Position numbers and translations under genes: made by a program. The notes under the pieces are model-generated. The model saw nothing but the letters and a program-made list of their open reading frames with translations. It searched no databases and was not told the DNA's origin. A stretch of 64,000 nucleotides of DNA from JABDMH01 sp965223215. Lineage in GTDB: Bacteria > Bacteroidota > Bacteroidia > Chitinophagales > Saprospiraceae. Positions 9,924 through 20,039 of this stretch are shown here, piece after piece; position 1 is the first letter of the stretch, and each line of letters starts with the position of its first letter. Where the stretch lies: positions 6,076,001-6,140,000 of the forward strand of contig CBDCVZ010000010.1 of NCBI GenBank assembly GCA_965223215.1, written 5' to 3'.

Positions 9924-12900
9924 TTAGAATCCTGTATTTAGTACCACACCGTATTGGCGAGTGCTTGGTAATCCACCCCATTCAATACCTTGGTTGTAAC
10001 CAGAACCATTCAACCCTTCTGGATTTAGATTATCGGGAGCATTATCATACAGGTAAAAGAGGTTGCGACCAACTAATGTGACCTTCGCATTTTGGATAAA
10101 TCCGAGTTTGCTAATTAAGGATTGTGGAAAATCGTAGGATAGACTAAGTTCTCGCATCTTGACGTAGCTATTATCCGATATAAAGGGTGTGGTAATTCCT
10201 GGTCCCCAGCTAAAAACATCCAGGTGGGTATAGACATTGGAAACGACTTTATCATTAGGCGTGCCATCTGCATATACGCCCGGCTTTAGCAATCCATTAT
10301 TGTAAGTGGTCTCCACCCCTTGGTCATCCGTCGATACCCAAGGTAAGCCACCCAGTTCAGCATTACGTCCATTGAGGGTAGAAGGAGATTGTCCAAATCC
10401 CACGGCCGTAGCATAGGAACCCCAGAAGACATCGCCTCCCATCTTGAAATCGATGAGTGTATTAAGCGACAAATTTCTCCAGCGAAACGTATTGCGTAAA
10501 CCAGCCAACCAGTCTGGACTAGCGTTACCGAGAGGCACCCGATCATCTGTGACTTCGTACCACTGCCCATTTTCATCGATGATGCGGTTTTCAGGTATGC
10601 GTTCACTATCATCAGTCATACCATTGCCATTCTGGTCAAAATAGACATAATCCCATCCGATGATGGTCCCAAACTGTTCTCCGGGACGAGCCACGATGGA
10701 TGGTCCAAAATTACCAAAGAGGTTATTGCCTAAAATAAGTTGCTCTGCACCCTCGGTAAGACTTTCAACCACATTGCGGTTGCGGCTGAAGTTAACCCCA
10801 ATGTCCCAACCAAATGTCTCACTTCTCAGTGGTGAAATGCCCAAGAGGAATTCAATACCCTTATTGCGAACTTCCCCTGTATTGAATCTAAGTTTACTGT
10901 AACCTGAAGAAAGAGGTACTGGAGCCTCTAAGATCTGGTCGAAAGAATAGATATTATAGAAAGTAAAATCTAGGCTTAGGCGATCGTTGAATAATCGAAG
11001 ATCCAACCCAGCTTCGTAAGAGTTCTGACGTTCTGGTTTTAACTGGAGCGGTGGAATAGTTCCATTTACTGTTGCATATGGTGCACCTCCATGATTACCA
11101 CTCCTGAGGCGTGCACCAGTTTGGTAGGGATCGGTATCATTACCCACTTGTGCAAAGGCCAATCTCAATTTTGCAAAAGATAGCACATCATCCGTGATGC
11201 CAAATGCCTCAGTCACATCAAATCCAAGGGAAAAAGAAGGATAGAAATATGAATTGTTTTCAGCTGGAAGAGTGGACGACCAGTCATTACGACCAGTAAT
11301 CTGTAAAAAGAGATAATTATTATAGGATAGGTCAATCGCCGCAAAGGCCGATTGAATTTCCTTATCGTAAAAATTCTCACTTGGTACCAGCCGGTTCGAT
11401 GCATATCCAGAGCTTATATTATCTGGGAAGTCAATATTGGAAGTTGTATTCAGATTAGGAAATACAAAATTTCTGCGCGTGTCTCTTGATCCCAGGTCAT
11501 AATATGAGCGTTTGAAAAACTCTCCCCCGACAAAAGCACCAATTTTCAAAGATTGCCCAATGGACTGCTGTTTTAGCTTAAGGTAGGCTGTGTGATTTTG
11601 AATACGATTACGTCCCAGACTGCGAATATATCTGCCCCCTTGAACCCGATCAATATCCACAGGAGTATTTGTTGTGACATTATCATCATTGTAATTGTCT
11701 ATGCCAATTCGGCCTTCAAAAGCCAACCAATCTGTTAAATCTACTGACAGGCCCATTGACCCAATCAGGCGGTCTCGACTTCGAGTCTGATTATTTTCGA
11801 ATATCCTCCACCAAAAGTCACCGGTTCTACCTCGACCACGACCCAGTTCATTGTTACTTGGATATCCGATTCCAGCTGGTGTACGAGTCCCATCGGCCTG
11901 TTTGTAAATATCTCTTTCCAAATCGGGTCGATAGCTTCGACCCCAATTGTAGGTAAGGTTCTTACCAATTGAACTTTCACTGTTTCCCAATACCGGAGAA
12001 TTAAGCGAAGATGCATTCATGTAACTTATGGCAGCAGTTGCTTTTACCCTTTTTGATACTTGGATTTGTGTGTTCACATTTACAGTGCTCTGACTTCGAT
12101 CGGTATTTGGTGTGATTGCATCCACATCAAGCTGAGTTAAGGAAACTCTAAAACTTCCGATATCATTTGCACCTGAGAACGCAAGATTATAGGATGATTG
12201 CAGCCCATTATCAAAGAAGCTCTCAAGATTGTCAGGTTGGGGTTCAAAGGGCAACACTTCGCCATTCCACCATACCACCGGAGTTCCATCCATTTCTGGA
12301 CCCCAAGAACCACCTGAACCCCAGAAGCTAATGGCGGGTAAAAGATTTCTTCCCTGATCATCTTGCTCGAATTCAGGGGGTGTTAAGGTAGCTCGACCTT
12401 CGCCAAACCGATTTTGCACCTCCCGAAATCGATACGGATCAACGGTCATTTGGCTCATATTGAAGTCAATTCCAAGTCCACCACCATCTCTTCCTTTCTT
12501 CGTCGTAATTAGAACCACACCGTTCGCACCCCTTGATCCATAGAGAGCTGCGGCATTGGGGCCTTTTAAGACTGTCACATCTTCGATGTCCCAGGTGTTA
12601 ATGTTGTTGATTCCTGAACCCCAGTCGCGACCATTGTCCGTACTAGTAAGACTTCCTGAGCCAGCACCGCTGATGCTGTTTTCAATCGGTACACCATCAA
12701 CAATGATTAAGGGTTGGTTCTTACCTTGAACCAGTGAGTTGTTTCCACGAATGGTCACGCGAATGGTGCCACCCGCAACTCCATTGGGCTCAGAGATTTG
12801 TACACCAGCTACTTTACCCGTTAGAGAGTTTAACGCATTGTTCGTGGCAGAAGCAGTGATGTCGGCACCACCAATCTTCTGTACGGAATATCCCAGAGCT

Positions 12901-13241
12901 CTTTCTTCTCTGCCAATGCCAAGAGCGGTTACGACTACCTCGTCCAATGTCGTACCAGCAGATAACATTACGTTGATCGCACTCTGACCTGCAACCACAA
13001 TTTCTTGTGTTTGGTATCCCGTGTAAGAAAAAACGACCGTGGCTCCTTCATTTTGAAGCGTCAAGCTGAAATTCCCATCTAAATCAGTAACGGTACCATT
13101 GCCGGTACCTTTCTCGAGAATCGAGGCACCCACTAAGGGTAACCCATCATCATCTGTAACCGTGCCTTGAATATCCTGCGCCAGAAGCTGAGTCCCGACA
13201 AAGGATACCAAGGAAAGAATTAGAAATCGGATTGTTCTCAT
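9924..13241 (-). CDS. SusC/RagA-type TonB-dependent outer-membrane transporter
   Basis: Outer-membrane TonB-dependent transporter of 1105 residues. It has a signal peptide (to about residue 21, LLAQD), a carboxypeptidase-regulatory-like beta-sandwich (about 22-100, GTVTDDDGLPLVGASI), a plug domain (GTTLDEVVVTALG start; VLKGPNAAALYGSRGANGVVLI near 220) and a long beta-barrel ending in an aromatic-rich C terminus (VVLNTGF). These are the standard SusC features. It is the first gene of the SusC-SusD operon and is divergent from the LacI-type regulator at 13554, which probably controls it. There is no N-terminal STN or anti-sigma-interacting domain, so regulation through an ECF sigma factor is unlikely. 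Confidence 0.95.
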   Translation of the reverse strand: MRTIRFLILSLVSFVGTQLLAQDIQGTVTDDDGLPLVGASILEKGTGNGTVTDLDGNFSLTLQNEGATVVFSYTGYQTQEIVVAGQSAINVMLSAGTTLDEVVVTALGIGREERALGYSVQKIGGADITASATNNALNSLTGKVAGVQISEPNGVAGGTIRVTIRGNNSLVQGKNQPLIIVDGVPIENSISGAGSGSLTSTDNGRDWGSGINNINTWDIEDVTVLKGPNAAALYGSRGANGVVLITTKKGRDGGGLGIDFNMSQMTVDPYRFREVQNRFGEGRATLTPPEFEQDDQGRNLLPAISFWGSGGSWGPEMDGTPVVWWNGEVLPFEPQPDNLESFFDNGLQSSYNLAFSGANDIGSFRVSLTQLDVDAITPNTDRSQSTVNVNTQIQVSKRVKATAAISYMNASSLNSPVLGNSESSIGKNLTYNWGRSYRPDLERDIYKQADGTRTPAGIGYPSNNELGRGRGRTGDFWWRIFENNQTRSRDRLIGSMGLSVDLTDWLAFEGRIGIDNYNDDNVTTNTPVDIDRVQGGRYIRSLGRNRIQNHTAYLKLKQQSIGQSLKIGAFVGGEFFKRSYYDLGSRDTRRNFVFPNLNTTSNIDFPDNISSGYASNRLVPSENFYDKEIQSAFAAIDLSYNNYLFLQITGRNDWSSTLPAENNSYFYPSFSLGFDVTEAFGITDDVLSFAKLRLAFAQVGNDTDPYQTGARLRSGNHGGAPYATVNGTIPPLQLKPERQNSYEAGLDLRLFNDRLSLDFTFYNIYSFDQILEAPVPLSSGYSKLRFNTGEVRNKGIEFLLGISPLRSETFGWDIGVNFSRNRNVVESLTEGAEQLILGNNLFGNFGPSIVARPGEQFGTIIGWDYVYFDQNGNGMTDDSERIPENRIIDENGQWYEVTDDRVPLGNASPDWLAGLRNTFRWRNLSLNTLIDFKMGGDVFWGSYATAVGFGQSPSTLNGRNAELGGLPWVSTDDQGVETTYNNGLLKPGVYADGTPNDKVVSNVYTHLDVFSWGPGITTPFISDNSYVKMRELSLSYDFPQSLISKLGFIQNAKVTLVGRNLFYLYDNAPDNLNPEGLNGSGYNQGIEWGGLPSTRQYGVVLNTGF

Positions 13242-13553
13242 ATTGTAAACTTTAGCAGTGACAAAAATCTATACATCAAACTTTTCTTCTTGCGTGAACG
13301 TTAACACAATAGGTTAAAAAATTTTAGACCTACTTCAAGGTACACATTGAACCTGCGTTAAGGTACACGCGTCAATATATGAAAAATTTAACATTGGCTT
13401 AATATTGAGATGCATTAGTTCTTCTTTTTGCAGTAGAAAGTCAATTTTTCCAGCAGAATTGAATGGATTGGTTGCTGATGCTTGAGACCATGAGATTTTG
13501 GTTCATATGCGTGAGGTGTTCACTTGAGATTTTTATTTTCGCATCGCCGTATT
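13242..13553. other. Divergent intergenic region between susC-like and lacI-like genes
   Basis: These 312 bp must hold the promoters of both divergent genes. The strand is AT-rich. A partly symmetric GTGAACGTTAACAC at 13294-13307 has the CG centre typical of LacI-family operators, but its two halves are not equal. No clean TAnnTTTG element was found for either gene. Confidence 0.35.
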
Positions 13554-14654
13554 ATGTCTAAAACACCTCGAATTGTTGATATTGCCCAGCTGGCAAATGT
13601 ATCCATTGGTACCGTGGATCGTGTGTTGCACGATCGTGGCCGAGTTTCGATTGAAACTCGAGAAAAGGTTCTTAAGATCGCTAAGGAGATTGGTTATCAG
13701 CGAAATATACATGCATCAATTCTAGCGGGATCGAGGAAGTCGGTAAAAGTTTGTCTCCTGGTGCCTAGTAGGGGAATGGACCCCTTTTGGGATCGAGTCC
13801 ACCTAGGATTTGACAAGGTCTTTGAAGAGATTGCCAGTCACAATGTGCATGTAACCACGGAAGATTTTCACTTGTTTGATCCCAATGATTTCATTCGTAA
13901 GGTCGATCGCCTGGAGCAAAATCAATACGATGGGTTGCTCATCGCACCTGTGTTTCATCGCGAATGGCATCGACTCGATGAATGTCTGCACCAGCAGCAA
14001 ATTCCTCATGTTTTGATAAACACCCTTGCCGAGGACAATGAGGATTCTTTTCTTTCGTATGTCGGTCCGAATGCCTATCAAAGTGGAAGACTAGCTGCCA
14101 GATTATTGTCACTTCACAGTCAGCCTGGCGATCAAGTCATGATGATTCCACTGGAGCAGGATTTTAAGAATGCGCATCATATGCTTGAAAAAGAGCGGGG
14201 CTTTCGCGAATGCTTCCAAAAAATTTCACCAGAAGTAAATGTGATAACTTGTGAATTTGAGGCGTACAACAACGAGGTTGCCCTAAGCCGTTTTTTACGC
14301 AATAAAATAAAGACCTTATCTCATCTAAAGGGTATTTATACCAGCGCTTCGCGCATTCATAAAATTGCGGCCTACTTTGATCGTGAGAATATAAATGGAA
14401 TTAAATTGGTCGGCTATGATTCATTGACTGAAAATCTTAAATATTTGGAGTCGGGGCAAATTGATTATCTCATTAATCAAAATCCCGTTTTAATGGGGTA
14501 TCTCGGCTTGACCTATTTATGTAAATATTTGGTTTTCAAATCAAAACCCGAAAAGTACAATTACCTGCCTCTGGATGTGATTCTTCCTGAAAATGTTCAT
14601 TACTATCAAAATCATTATTTGCTTCAGGACAAAATGTTTGTTCCCTTTCACTAG
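13554..14654 (+). CDS. LacI-family transcriptional regulator
   Basis: A 366-residue DNA-binding regulator. The LacI helix-turn-helix is at residues 5-28 (IVDIAQLANVSIGTVDRVL) followed by the hinge segment (EKVLKIAKEIGY). The rest is a periplasmic-binding-protein-like effector domain (VCLLVPSRG near 65 onward; IKLVGYDS near 285). The frame opens ten codons earlier with a TTG at 13524, but the ATG at 13554 sits just before the HTH as in relatives. It diverges from the SusC gene and is the best candidate for its sugar-responsive regulator. The effector is not known. Confidence 0.88.
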   Translation: MSKTPRIVDIAQLANVSIGTVDRVLHDRGRVSIETREKVLKIAKEIGYQRNIHASILAGSRKSVKVCLLVPSRGMDPFWDRVHLGFDKVFEEIASHNVHVTTEDFHLFDPNDFIRKVDRLEQNQYDGLLIAPVFHREWHRLDECLHQQQIPHVLINTLAEDNEDSFLSYVGPNAYQSGRLAARLLSLHSQPGDQVMMIPLEQDFKNAHHMLEKERGFRECFQKISPEVNVITCEFEAYNNEVALSRFLRNKIKTLSHLKGIYTSASRIHKIAAYFDRENINGIKLVGYDSLTENLKYLESGQIDYLINQNPVLMGYLGLTYLCKYLVFKSKPEKYNYLPLDVILPENVHYYQNHYLLQDKMFVPFH

Positions 14655-14657
14655 TTC

Positions 14658-15170
14658 TCACAAATGTGCTGTCATCTCACCAAAGCGGATGGGTGACACA
14701 CTGCGAAATTCAATTTCTCTGATTTGATTCATCGAGGGCCACAAATAATGATGTCCCTTCAGGCGTCGGGTTTTCCTCATGCGGTGCTGCAACCGAGCCA
14801 TTTCTGCCGTGGATGCAGTGCGCCTTTTGCCCAACGTACCGTACAATTTCATTCCGGGAAAGTGTGGAAATTTGCCTCGATACAAGGACTTTAGCCAAAA
14901 CCACCGTGAACTATTGACTCCCAATACACAGATATTCTGATTGTCAACTGCATGACGCGGAAGGCTCTTTGGGTACATTTCAAAATAGAATCCCGTGCCA
15001 TTGTCATTTAAGAACAGTGATCCGATCGGTGTGCTGCAGGGCTGTCCATCGACCGAAACCGATGCAATGCTCACGTGCAAACTGCTGCTGAAACTGCGCC
15101 GAAAATGGGCTTTGACCTGCGGCCAATCCTGTACGATATCCATCAAACTAAAACAAACTCCGTAACCCAA
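14658..15170 (-). CDS. Pyridoxamine 5'-phosphate oxidase-like FMN-binding split-barrel protein
   Basis: A 170-residue cytoplasmic protein with the split-barrel pattern of the PNPOx-like flavin-binding superfamily: LHVSIASVSVDGQPCSTPIGSLFLND at about 31-55, FYFEMYPKSLPRHAVDNQNICVLGVN at 60-85 and a final beta-strand (EIEFRSVSPIRFG). Such proteins bind FMN, F420 or heme; which one applies cannot be told. It converges with the LacI gene only 3 bp away. An internal ATG at residue 10 (MDIVQDW) is an alternative start. Confidence 0.65.
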   Translation of the reverse strand: MGYGVCFSLMDIVQDWPQVKAHFRRSFSSSLHVSIASVSVDGQPCSTPIGSLFLNDNGTGFYFEMYPKSLPRHAVDNQNICVLGVNSSRWFWLKSLYRGKFPHFPGMKLYGTLGKRRTASTAEMARLQHRMRKTRRLKGHHYLWPSMNQIREIEFRSVSPIRFGEMTAHL

Positions 15171-15189
15171 TGGTTTAGCAAAAACGTTT

Positions 15190-15730
15190 CAGTCTGGAAA
15201 GTTTCCCCTGTATCGCTGAGCTTCCGCTCGGCGTTTCCTGCTCTGGCCGACTAGAAAGTCGGCGGTCCTGTATCGCTGAGCTTCTGCTCGGCACTCCCTG
15301 TTCTGGCCGTCTCGAAAGTCGGTGGTCCTGTATCGCTGAGCTTCCGCTCGGCGTTTCCTCCTCTGGCCGACTAGAAAGTCGGCGATACCGCTGAGCTTCT
15401 GCTGGGCACTTTCTTCTCTGGCCGACTAGAAAGTAGGTGTTACCGCTCAGCTTTCTGCTCGGCACTTTCTGCCCTGCCGACTAGAAAGTCGGTGATACCG
15501 GCTCCTCGGCAATAAACCTATCAATAATCTATCTCTCTTTGCCGACTGGAAAGTCGGCGATACTTCCTGGTGAACCTCAAAAAAAATATCCCAAGTTTAT
15601 TGTATCGCTGAGCTTCCGCTCGGCCTTAGATTAAATCTCACCGATCCATCTGGCCGACTAGAAAGTCGGCGGTATCGCTGAGCTTCTGCTCGGCGCTCCC
15701 TGCCCTTGCCGACTGGAAAGTCGGCGATAC
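15190..15730. repeat. Array of alternating small hairpin repeats (BIME-like)
   Basis: Two related palindromic elements alternate along the interval. Type alpha, consensus GTATCGCTGAGC-TTCY-GCTCGGC, occurs at about 15210, 15270, 15330, 15385, 15441, 15602 and 15672. Type beta, GCCGACT-AGAA-AGTCGGC plus GRTAC, occurs at about 15246, 15306, 15366, 15421, 15476, 15541, 15653 and 15708. A decayed beta-like copy lies near 15190. Each forms a 7-bp stem with a 4-base loop. The reverse complement of beta aligns with alpha, so the elements are inverted copies of one family. They fill the whole gap between two minus-strand genes. No REP-associated (RAYT) transposase is present in the window. The reading frame through 15175-15465 is a by-product. 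Confidence 0.88.
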
Positions 15731-15739
15731 CATCTTAAC

Positions 15740-16549
15740 TCAGCAGGTGAAGAAAGACCACAACAATTTGCTTGGATTTTGCATGGCCAATGTGTTGCCG
15801 CTAAACATCTTCACTTGATACCCTGCCTTCTTAAGGTGGGCTTCGCAAGCTTCCTGATTCGCAGTTGATAAATGAATGTTTTCATAAATGATTACCCGGG
15901 GAGCATGATACTCGAGATCAAATAATTTAATGATTTCATAATCATAACCTTCCGTATCAATTTGCAGCAAATCAATGTGCTTGATCTGATGGTCTTCAAG
16001 GAGTCTACGGACTGACCACACTTCGACGGCGTTTTCTATAATCCATTGCGAAGGGTCTTTGGGTACTGAGATGCCCTCTTTGGCAGCCTGTCGATGCACA
16101 TGTCCTGATTTAAAGGCCTTTTCAATAACATCACGACGAAAACTGGTTAATCCAGTTGCCCATCGCGCCTCACTGAATGCGATCTTGAAAATGGATTGGT
16201 GACCATCATTTTTTCCAAGGGCAGCATTAATGGTTTTGATTTTTGGATTTCGGAGATATATTTTTGATAAATATTTTTCGAAGACATCACGCTGAGGTTC
16301 TAGTAATACTCCCTGCCACTGATCCCGCTTGATAAATTTGTGGATGGGGTCATGGGTTATGCCATCGTTGGCACCGACTTGAATGACCGTTATGGGTTGA
16401 TAGGACTTGCTAAACTGGTCGAGAAAGTGATCTAAACTTCCTTGCCTCGGCCGGTACAAGTACCGATAGTAGTAATGAAATAGCCAACTATTGCTGGCAC
16501 TTAACCGAAATAGTACTTCCTTATAGGTCTGTTTGGCCCATCTCTTCAC
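15740..16549 (-). CDS. FkbM-family methyltransferase
   Basis: A 269-residue SAM-dependent methyltransferase of the FkbM type, which O-methylates sugars or polyketides. The SAM-binding motif I is VIQVGANDGITHD near residue 55. The acidic motif EPQRDVFEKY follows near 85 and the late LLQIDTEGYDYEIIK near 200 is diagnostic of the family. The N-terminal 45 residues are basic and aromatic. It stands alone on the minus strand between the hairpin array and the DUF1549 gene. A role in modifying a surface glycan is the usual guess but is not shown by its neighbours. Confidence 0.85.
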   Translation of the reverse strand: MKRWAKQTYKEVLFRLSASNSWLFHYYYRYLYRPRQGSLDHFLDQFSKSYQPITVIQVGANDGITHDPIHKFIKRDQWQGVLLEPQRDVFEKYLSKIYLRNPKIKTINAALGKNDGHQSIFKIAFSEARWATGLTSFRRDVIEKAFKSGHVHRQAAKEGISVPKDPSQWIIENAVEVWSVRRLLEDHQIKHIDLLQIDTEGYDYEIIKLFDLEYHAPRVIIYENIHLSTANQEACEAHLKKAGYQVKMFSGNTLAMQNPSKLLWSFFTC

Positions 16550-16755
16550 AATGCAAAATACTATTTTTCAAAGCTCGAGCACCCGATACACCTATTTGAA
16601 AATGTCCACTGACCGCCGCTGATGAGTCGCATCAGAAAACCATCGCAAGTGATCCTCCAGGAGGGAATGGCAGACCATGAATCTATTCCTATTGCTCCTA
16701 AGATTGCATCCTTTTTGCCCTTGAACAAACTTTCATTAACTTAATTTGTGGTTGT

Positions 16756-19700
16756 ATGATCAAGTTGCAGTACATACAAAGGTGGCAAGTGTATGCGGTC
16801 TTCATCATGCTTGCTATAGCCTGCGGTCGGCAGACCGAGCAGAGTGGTACTGTATTCGTTCCCAAAAAAATCGATTTCAATTTTCATGTCCGTCCCATCT
16901 TATCGGATCGATGTTTTGCCTGTCATGGGCCAGATGAGAAAGCTCGGGAGTCAGATCTTCGGTTGGATCTTGCGGATCATGCTTTTGCACCCATCGATAG
17001 TTTGGAGGGCAGGTACGCCATTGTACCGGGTGACCTGAGGCGAAGTGAATTGGTGCAGAGAATTCACGAGAGTGATCCCGAATTAATGATGCCTCCACCC
17101 AGTTCGAATCTGAAGTTGGCGCCGCATGAAAAAGAGATTTTAGCTCGGTGGATAGAGCAAGGAGCTGAGTGGAAGGAGCATTGGGCCTTCGAGCCTCCGA
17201 CCGCTGTGGAGCCCCCAAGAGTATCAGGCAGAAATGTCTCCAATCCGATCGATCAATTTATCGCTAAAAAATTGAAGGAAAAGGGACTAAAACCAAATCC
17301 AAATGCATCCAAGGAAAAACTAATTCGTCGCCTTTCATTCGATTTACGAGGCTTGCCTCCAACCCTCGAAGAAATAAATACTTTTATCCAGGACGGACGA
17401 GAGGATGCCTATGAACAATTGATCGATCGCTTTATGGGTGACCAAAGTTTTGGTGAACGGATGGCCATGGAATGGTTGGACCTGGCACGCTATGCGGATT
17501 CTCACGGCTATCAAGATGATTTAGAGCGGAGTATGTGGCCTTGGCGCGATTGGGTCATTGAAGCTTTTAATAACAACCTTCCTTACGATCAGTTTGTCAG
17601 TTGGCAACTAGCAGGAGATCTCATGGAAGATGCCACCTATGAGCAAAAGCTCGCCACTGGGTTCAATCGAAATCACAAAATTACGCAGGAAGTTGGTGTA
17701 GTCAATGAAGAATATCGGGTGACCTATGTACTGGATCGAGTTAACACTTTTTCAACTGCCTTTTTAGGATTGACAGTAGAATGTGCTCAATGCCACGATC
17801 ATAAATATGATCCGATTTCTCAGAAGGAATATTATGAGCTGTTTAGTTTTTTTAATAATGTTCCCGAGAAGGGAAGGGTTGATTACGGTGTTGAAGTAGC
17901 AGAGCCTTACCTTCCGCTTCCAGAAGATAGGGTTGAGGAGGTCAGGAAATATGTCGAGAACTTACTTGATGATCAAAGAGAGGAGGTCATTCAATACATG
18001 GAGAAAAAATGGGCGGAGGGATATGCGCCGTCCAAGCTAAATGATGATCTGCCGGAAAATCCACTATTTCCAAGCGGATTGCAAGCATGGTTTCCGCTTG
18101 ATTACGTAGAGAACAATGAGTTTTACGATGTAAGATCTGATTTGGCTTCTACCGCGGTCAATGATTTATTGCCTGTGCAGGGAAAATATTCAGGTGCCGT
18201 ACAATTTACGGGGACAAATTATGGAGTATTTAATTTGTTGCAACCAATCAATTTAAATAGCGCGTTTACGATTAGTTTCTGGGTGGAGTCGATGGATGGA
18301 GGCATTCGAGGTCCAGTTATTTCTGCGATAGATCATAGGGGGAATTCCAATTTCTTGATTAAGATCAGCAATAATAAAGACATCAATGTTTATTTGGGAA
18401 ATAAAGCTCGAGAGCGGGGAATATATTTCACTACTAAGTCAACCGTTCCTGAAAACAAATGGACACTGATTACCGTCACATATGACGGGTCGAAAAGAAA
18501 TAGGGGTCTCAAATTATTTATGGACGGTGTGTATCAAGAGCGCTATGAATACGATGATGATTTAGTGGGCACGATGATTCCTTCAGTGAGTGATCTTTTT
18601 TTGGGTGCAAAACAAGCACTAACCCTCAAGGAAATAAAAGACCAGAGAAGCTACTTCAGCGGTGAAGTTAAAGGATTAGAATCGGGTCGACTGGATGAGT
18701 TTATGTTCTTCAATCGCACATTGTCGGCGAGTGAAGTAAGTCGACTTTATCAATGGAATCCGATCGTAGATCTGTTGTCCCAGACACATCATTCACCCCG
18801 AGATCAAAAGAGATTATTTTTCAATGATCTTTTTCAGTCCGACCCGATCTTTCGCATGTTAACGGATCGTTTTAGAGAGTTCAAAATTCGCAAGGTTCGT
18901 ACCCATGATATTGTTATTAGGCCTACCATGGTAATGCAAGATATGGACACAACCCGGTCGACCTATATTCTGGAGAGAGGCCAATATGATGCACCGACCG
19001 AAGAAGTGTTTGCCAGTACACCAGAGATCGTGGGAGAATTTCCGGAAAATTTTGAAGCAAATAGATTGGGCCTGGCTAGGTGGCTGTTTTCTAAAGATCA
19101 TCCCTTGACGGCACGTGTGGCGGTCAATCGATATTGGCAAATGATTTTCGGACGCGGGATTGTGGCAACAGCTGGAGATTTTGGAAGTCAAGGAGCCCTG
19201 CCTACATATCCCAAATTGCTTGATTGGCTGGCGGTGAAATTTATGGAGGACGGATGGGATGTCAAGAAATTGCTCCGCCTAATGGTGACCACCTCGGCAT
19301 ATCAGCGATCGGTTGCCCTGACCAGGGAATTAGAGCGAAAGGACCCTGACAACCTCTACCTGGCGCGAGGTCCGCAAGTGCGTTTACCCGCTGAAATGAT
19401 TAGAGATCATGCTTTGGCCGCAAGTGGTTTACTAGATCGACGAATTGGCGGTCCAAGTGTCAAACCCTATCAACCAGAGGGGCTATGGCTTGAGGTAGCT
19501 TCAGGCAATCAATCCTTGCGTAAATATATTCAAGACCACAACGAAGATTTGTATCGCCGAAGTTTGTATACCTTTTGGAAGCGGACCATACCACCACCAA
19601 ACATGACAATTTTTGATGCTCCAAGTCGAGAGCAGTGCATCATTAGACGCACACCGACCAGTACGCCGATGCAGGCGCTGGTACTACTTAATGACCCTCA

Positions 19701-20010
19701 ATTTGTCGAGGCATCAAAGTTAATCGCAGCACGCATGATGGACGATGGTGGAGAGACGCTCCAAGACCGCATTTCATATGCCTTTCGCTTATTGACATCT
19801 CGTCTTCCGACGCAGAGGGAGGTTGACATACTTGCAGATTTGTATCAAATGGAAATGGAATCTTACCAAGTACAGCTGGAGAGTGCCAATGACTTGTTAT
19901 CCATTGGTGAGGCAAGCATTCCCACCCAGGAGGATGCCGCCAGGGTTGCTGCGCTCACGTTGGTTGCCAATGCAATTCTAAACACTACGGAATCAATTTT
20001 GAAAGGATGA
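16756..20010 (+). CDS. Planctomycete-type cytochrome C lipoprotein (PSCyt1-DUF1549-LamG-DUF1553)
   Basis: A 1084-residue lipoprotein (lipobox LAIAC, Cys23). The first domain has a heme c motif C53-F-A-C-H57 followed by GPDEKARESDLRLD, the PSCyt1 signature. A DUF1549 (PSCyt2) domain follows at about 155-360 and holds a second CAQCHDHKYDP motif. A LamG/concanavalin-like domain spans about 430-640, and DUF1553 (PSD1) spans about 690-1040 (for example RLGLARWLFSKDHPLTARVAVNRYWQ region). This architecture is abundant in Planctomycetes and Verrucomicrobia and also occurs in marine Bacteroidota. The function is unproven; links to polysaccharide breakdown are based on genome context. The DUF1501 gene follows after 29 bp, the usual partner arrangement. 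Confidence 0.92.
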   Translation: MIKLQYIQRWQVYAVFIMLAIACGRQTEQSGTVFVPKKIDFNFHVRPILSDRCFACHGPDEKARESDLRLDLADHAFAPIDSLEGRYAIVPGDLRRSELVQRIHESDPELMMPPPSSNLKLAPHEKEILARWIEQGAEWKEHWAFEPPTAVEPPRVSGRNVSNPIDQFIAKKLKEKGLKPNPNASKEKLIRRLSFDLRGLPPTLEEINTFIQDGREDAYEQLIDRFMGDQSFGERMAMEWLDLARYADSHGYQDDLERSMWPWRDWVIEAFNNNLPYDQFVSWQLAGDLMEDATYEQKLATGFNRNHKITQEVGVVNEEYRVTYVLDRVNTFSTAFLGLTVECAQCHDHKYDPISQKEYYELFSFFNNVPEKGRVDYGVEVAEPYLPLPEDRVEEVRKYVENLLDDQREEVIQYMEKKWAEGYAPSKLNDDLPENPLFPSGLQAWFPLDYVENNEFYDVRSDLASTAVNDLLPVQGKYSGAVQFTGTNYGVFNLLQPINLNSAFTISFWVESMDGGIRGPVISAIDHRGNSNFLIKISNNKDINVYLGNKARERGIYFTTKSTVPENKWTLITVTYDGSKRNRGLKLFMDGVYQERYEYDDDLVGTMIPSVSDLFLGAKQALTLKEIKDQRSYFSGEVKGLESGRLDEFMFFNRTLSASEVSRLYQWNPIVDLLSQTHHSPRDQKRLFFNDLFQSDPIFRMLTDRFREFKIRKVRTHDIVIRPTMVMQDMDTTRSTYILERGQYDAPTEEVFASTPEIVGEFPENFEANRLGLARWLFSKDHPLTARVAVNRYWQMIFGRGIVATAGDFGSQGALPTYPKLLDWLAVKFMEDGWDVKKLLRLMVTTSAYQRSVALTRELERKDPDNLYLARGPQVRLPAEMIRDHALAASGLLDRRIGGPSVKPYQPEGLWLEVASGNQSLRKYIQDHNEDLYRRSLYTFWKRTIPPPNMTIFDAPSREQCIIRRTPTSTPMQALVLLNDPQFVEASKLIAARMMDDGGETLQDRISYAFRLLTSRLPTQREVDILADLYQMEMESYQVQLESANDLLSIGEASIPTQEDAARVAALTLVANAILNTTESILKG

Positions 20011-20039
20011 TGAAACGAATTTTATTAATCAAATGATAA

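Noticed and set aside
13294..13307. LacI operator GTGAACGTTAACAC
   Set aside because: The centre and ends look right but the halves are not symmetric, so I do not list it as an operator of its own.
15175..15465. Minus-strand frame with repeats of RLSSRPE
   Set aside because: Translation of the hairpin elements; no domain and no ribosome-binding site.
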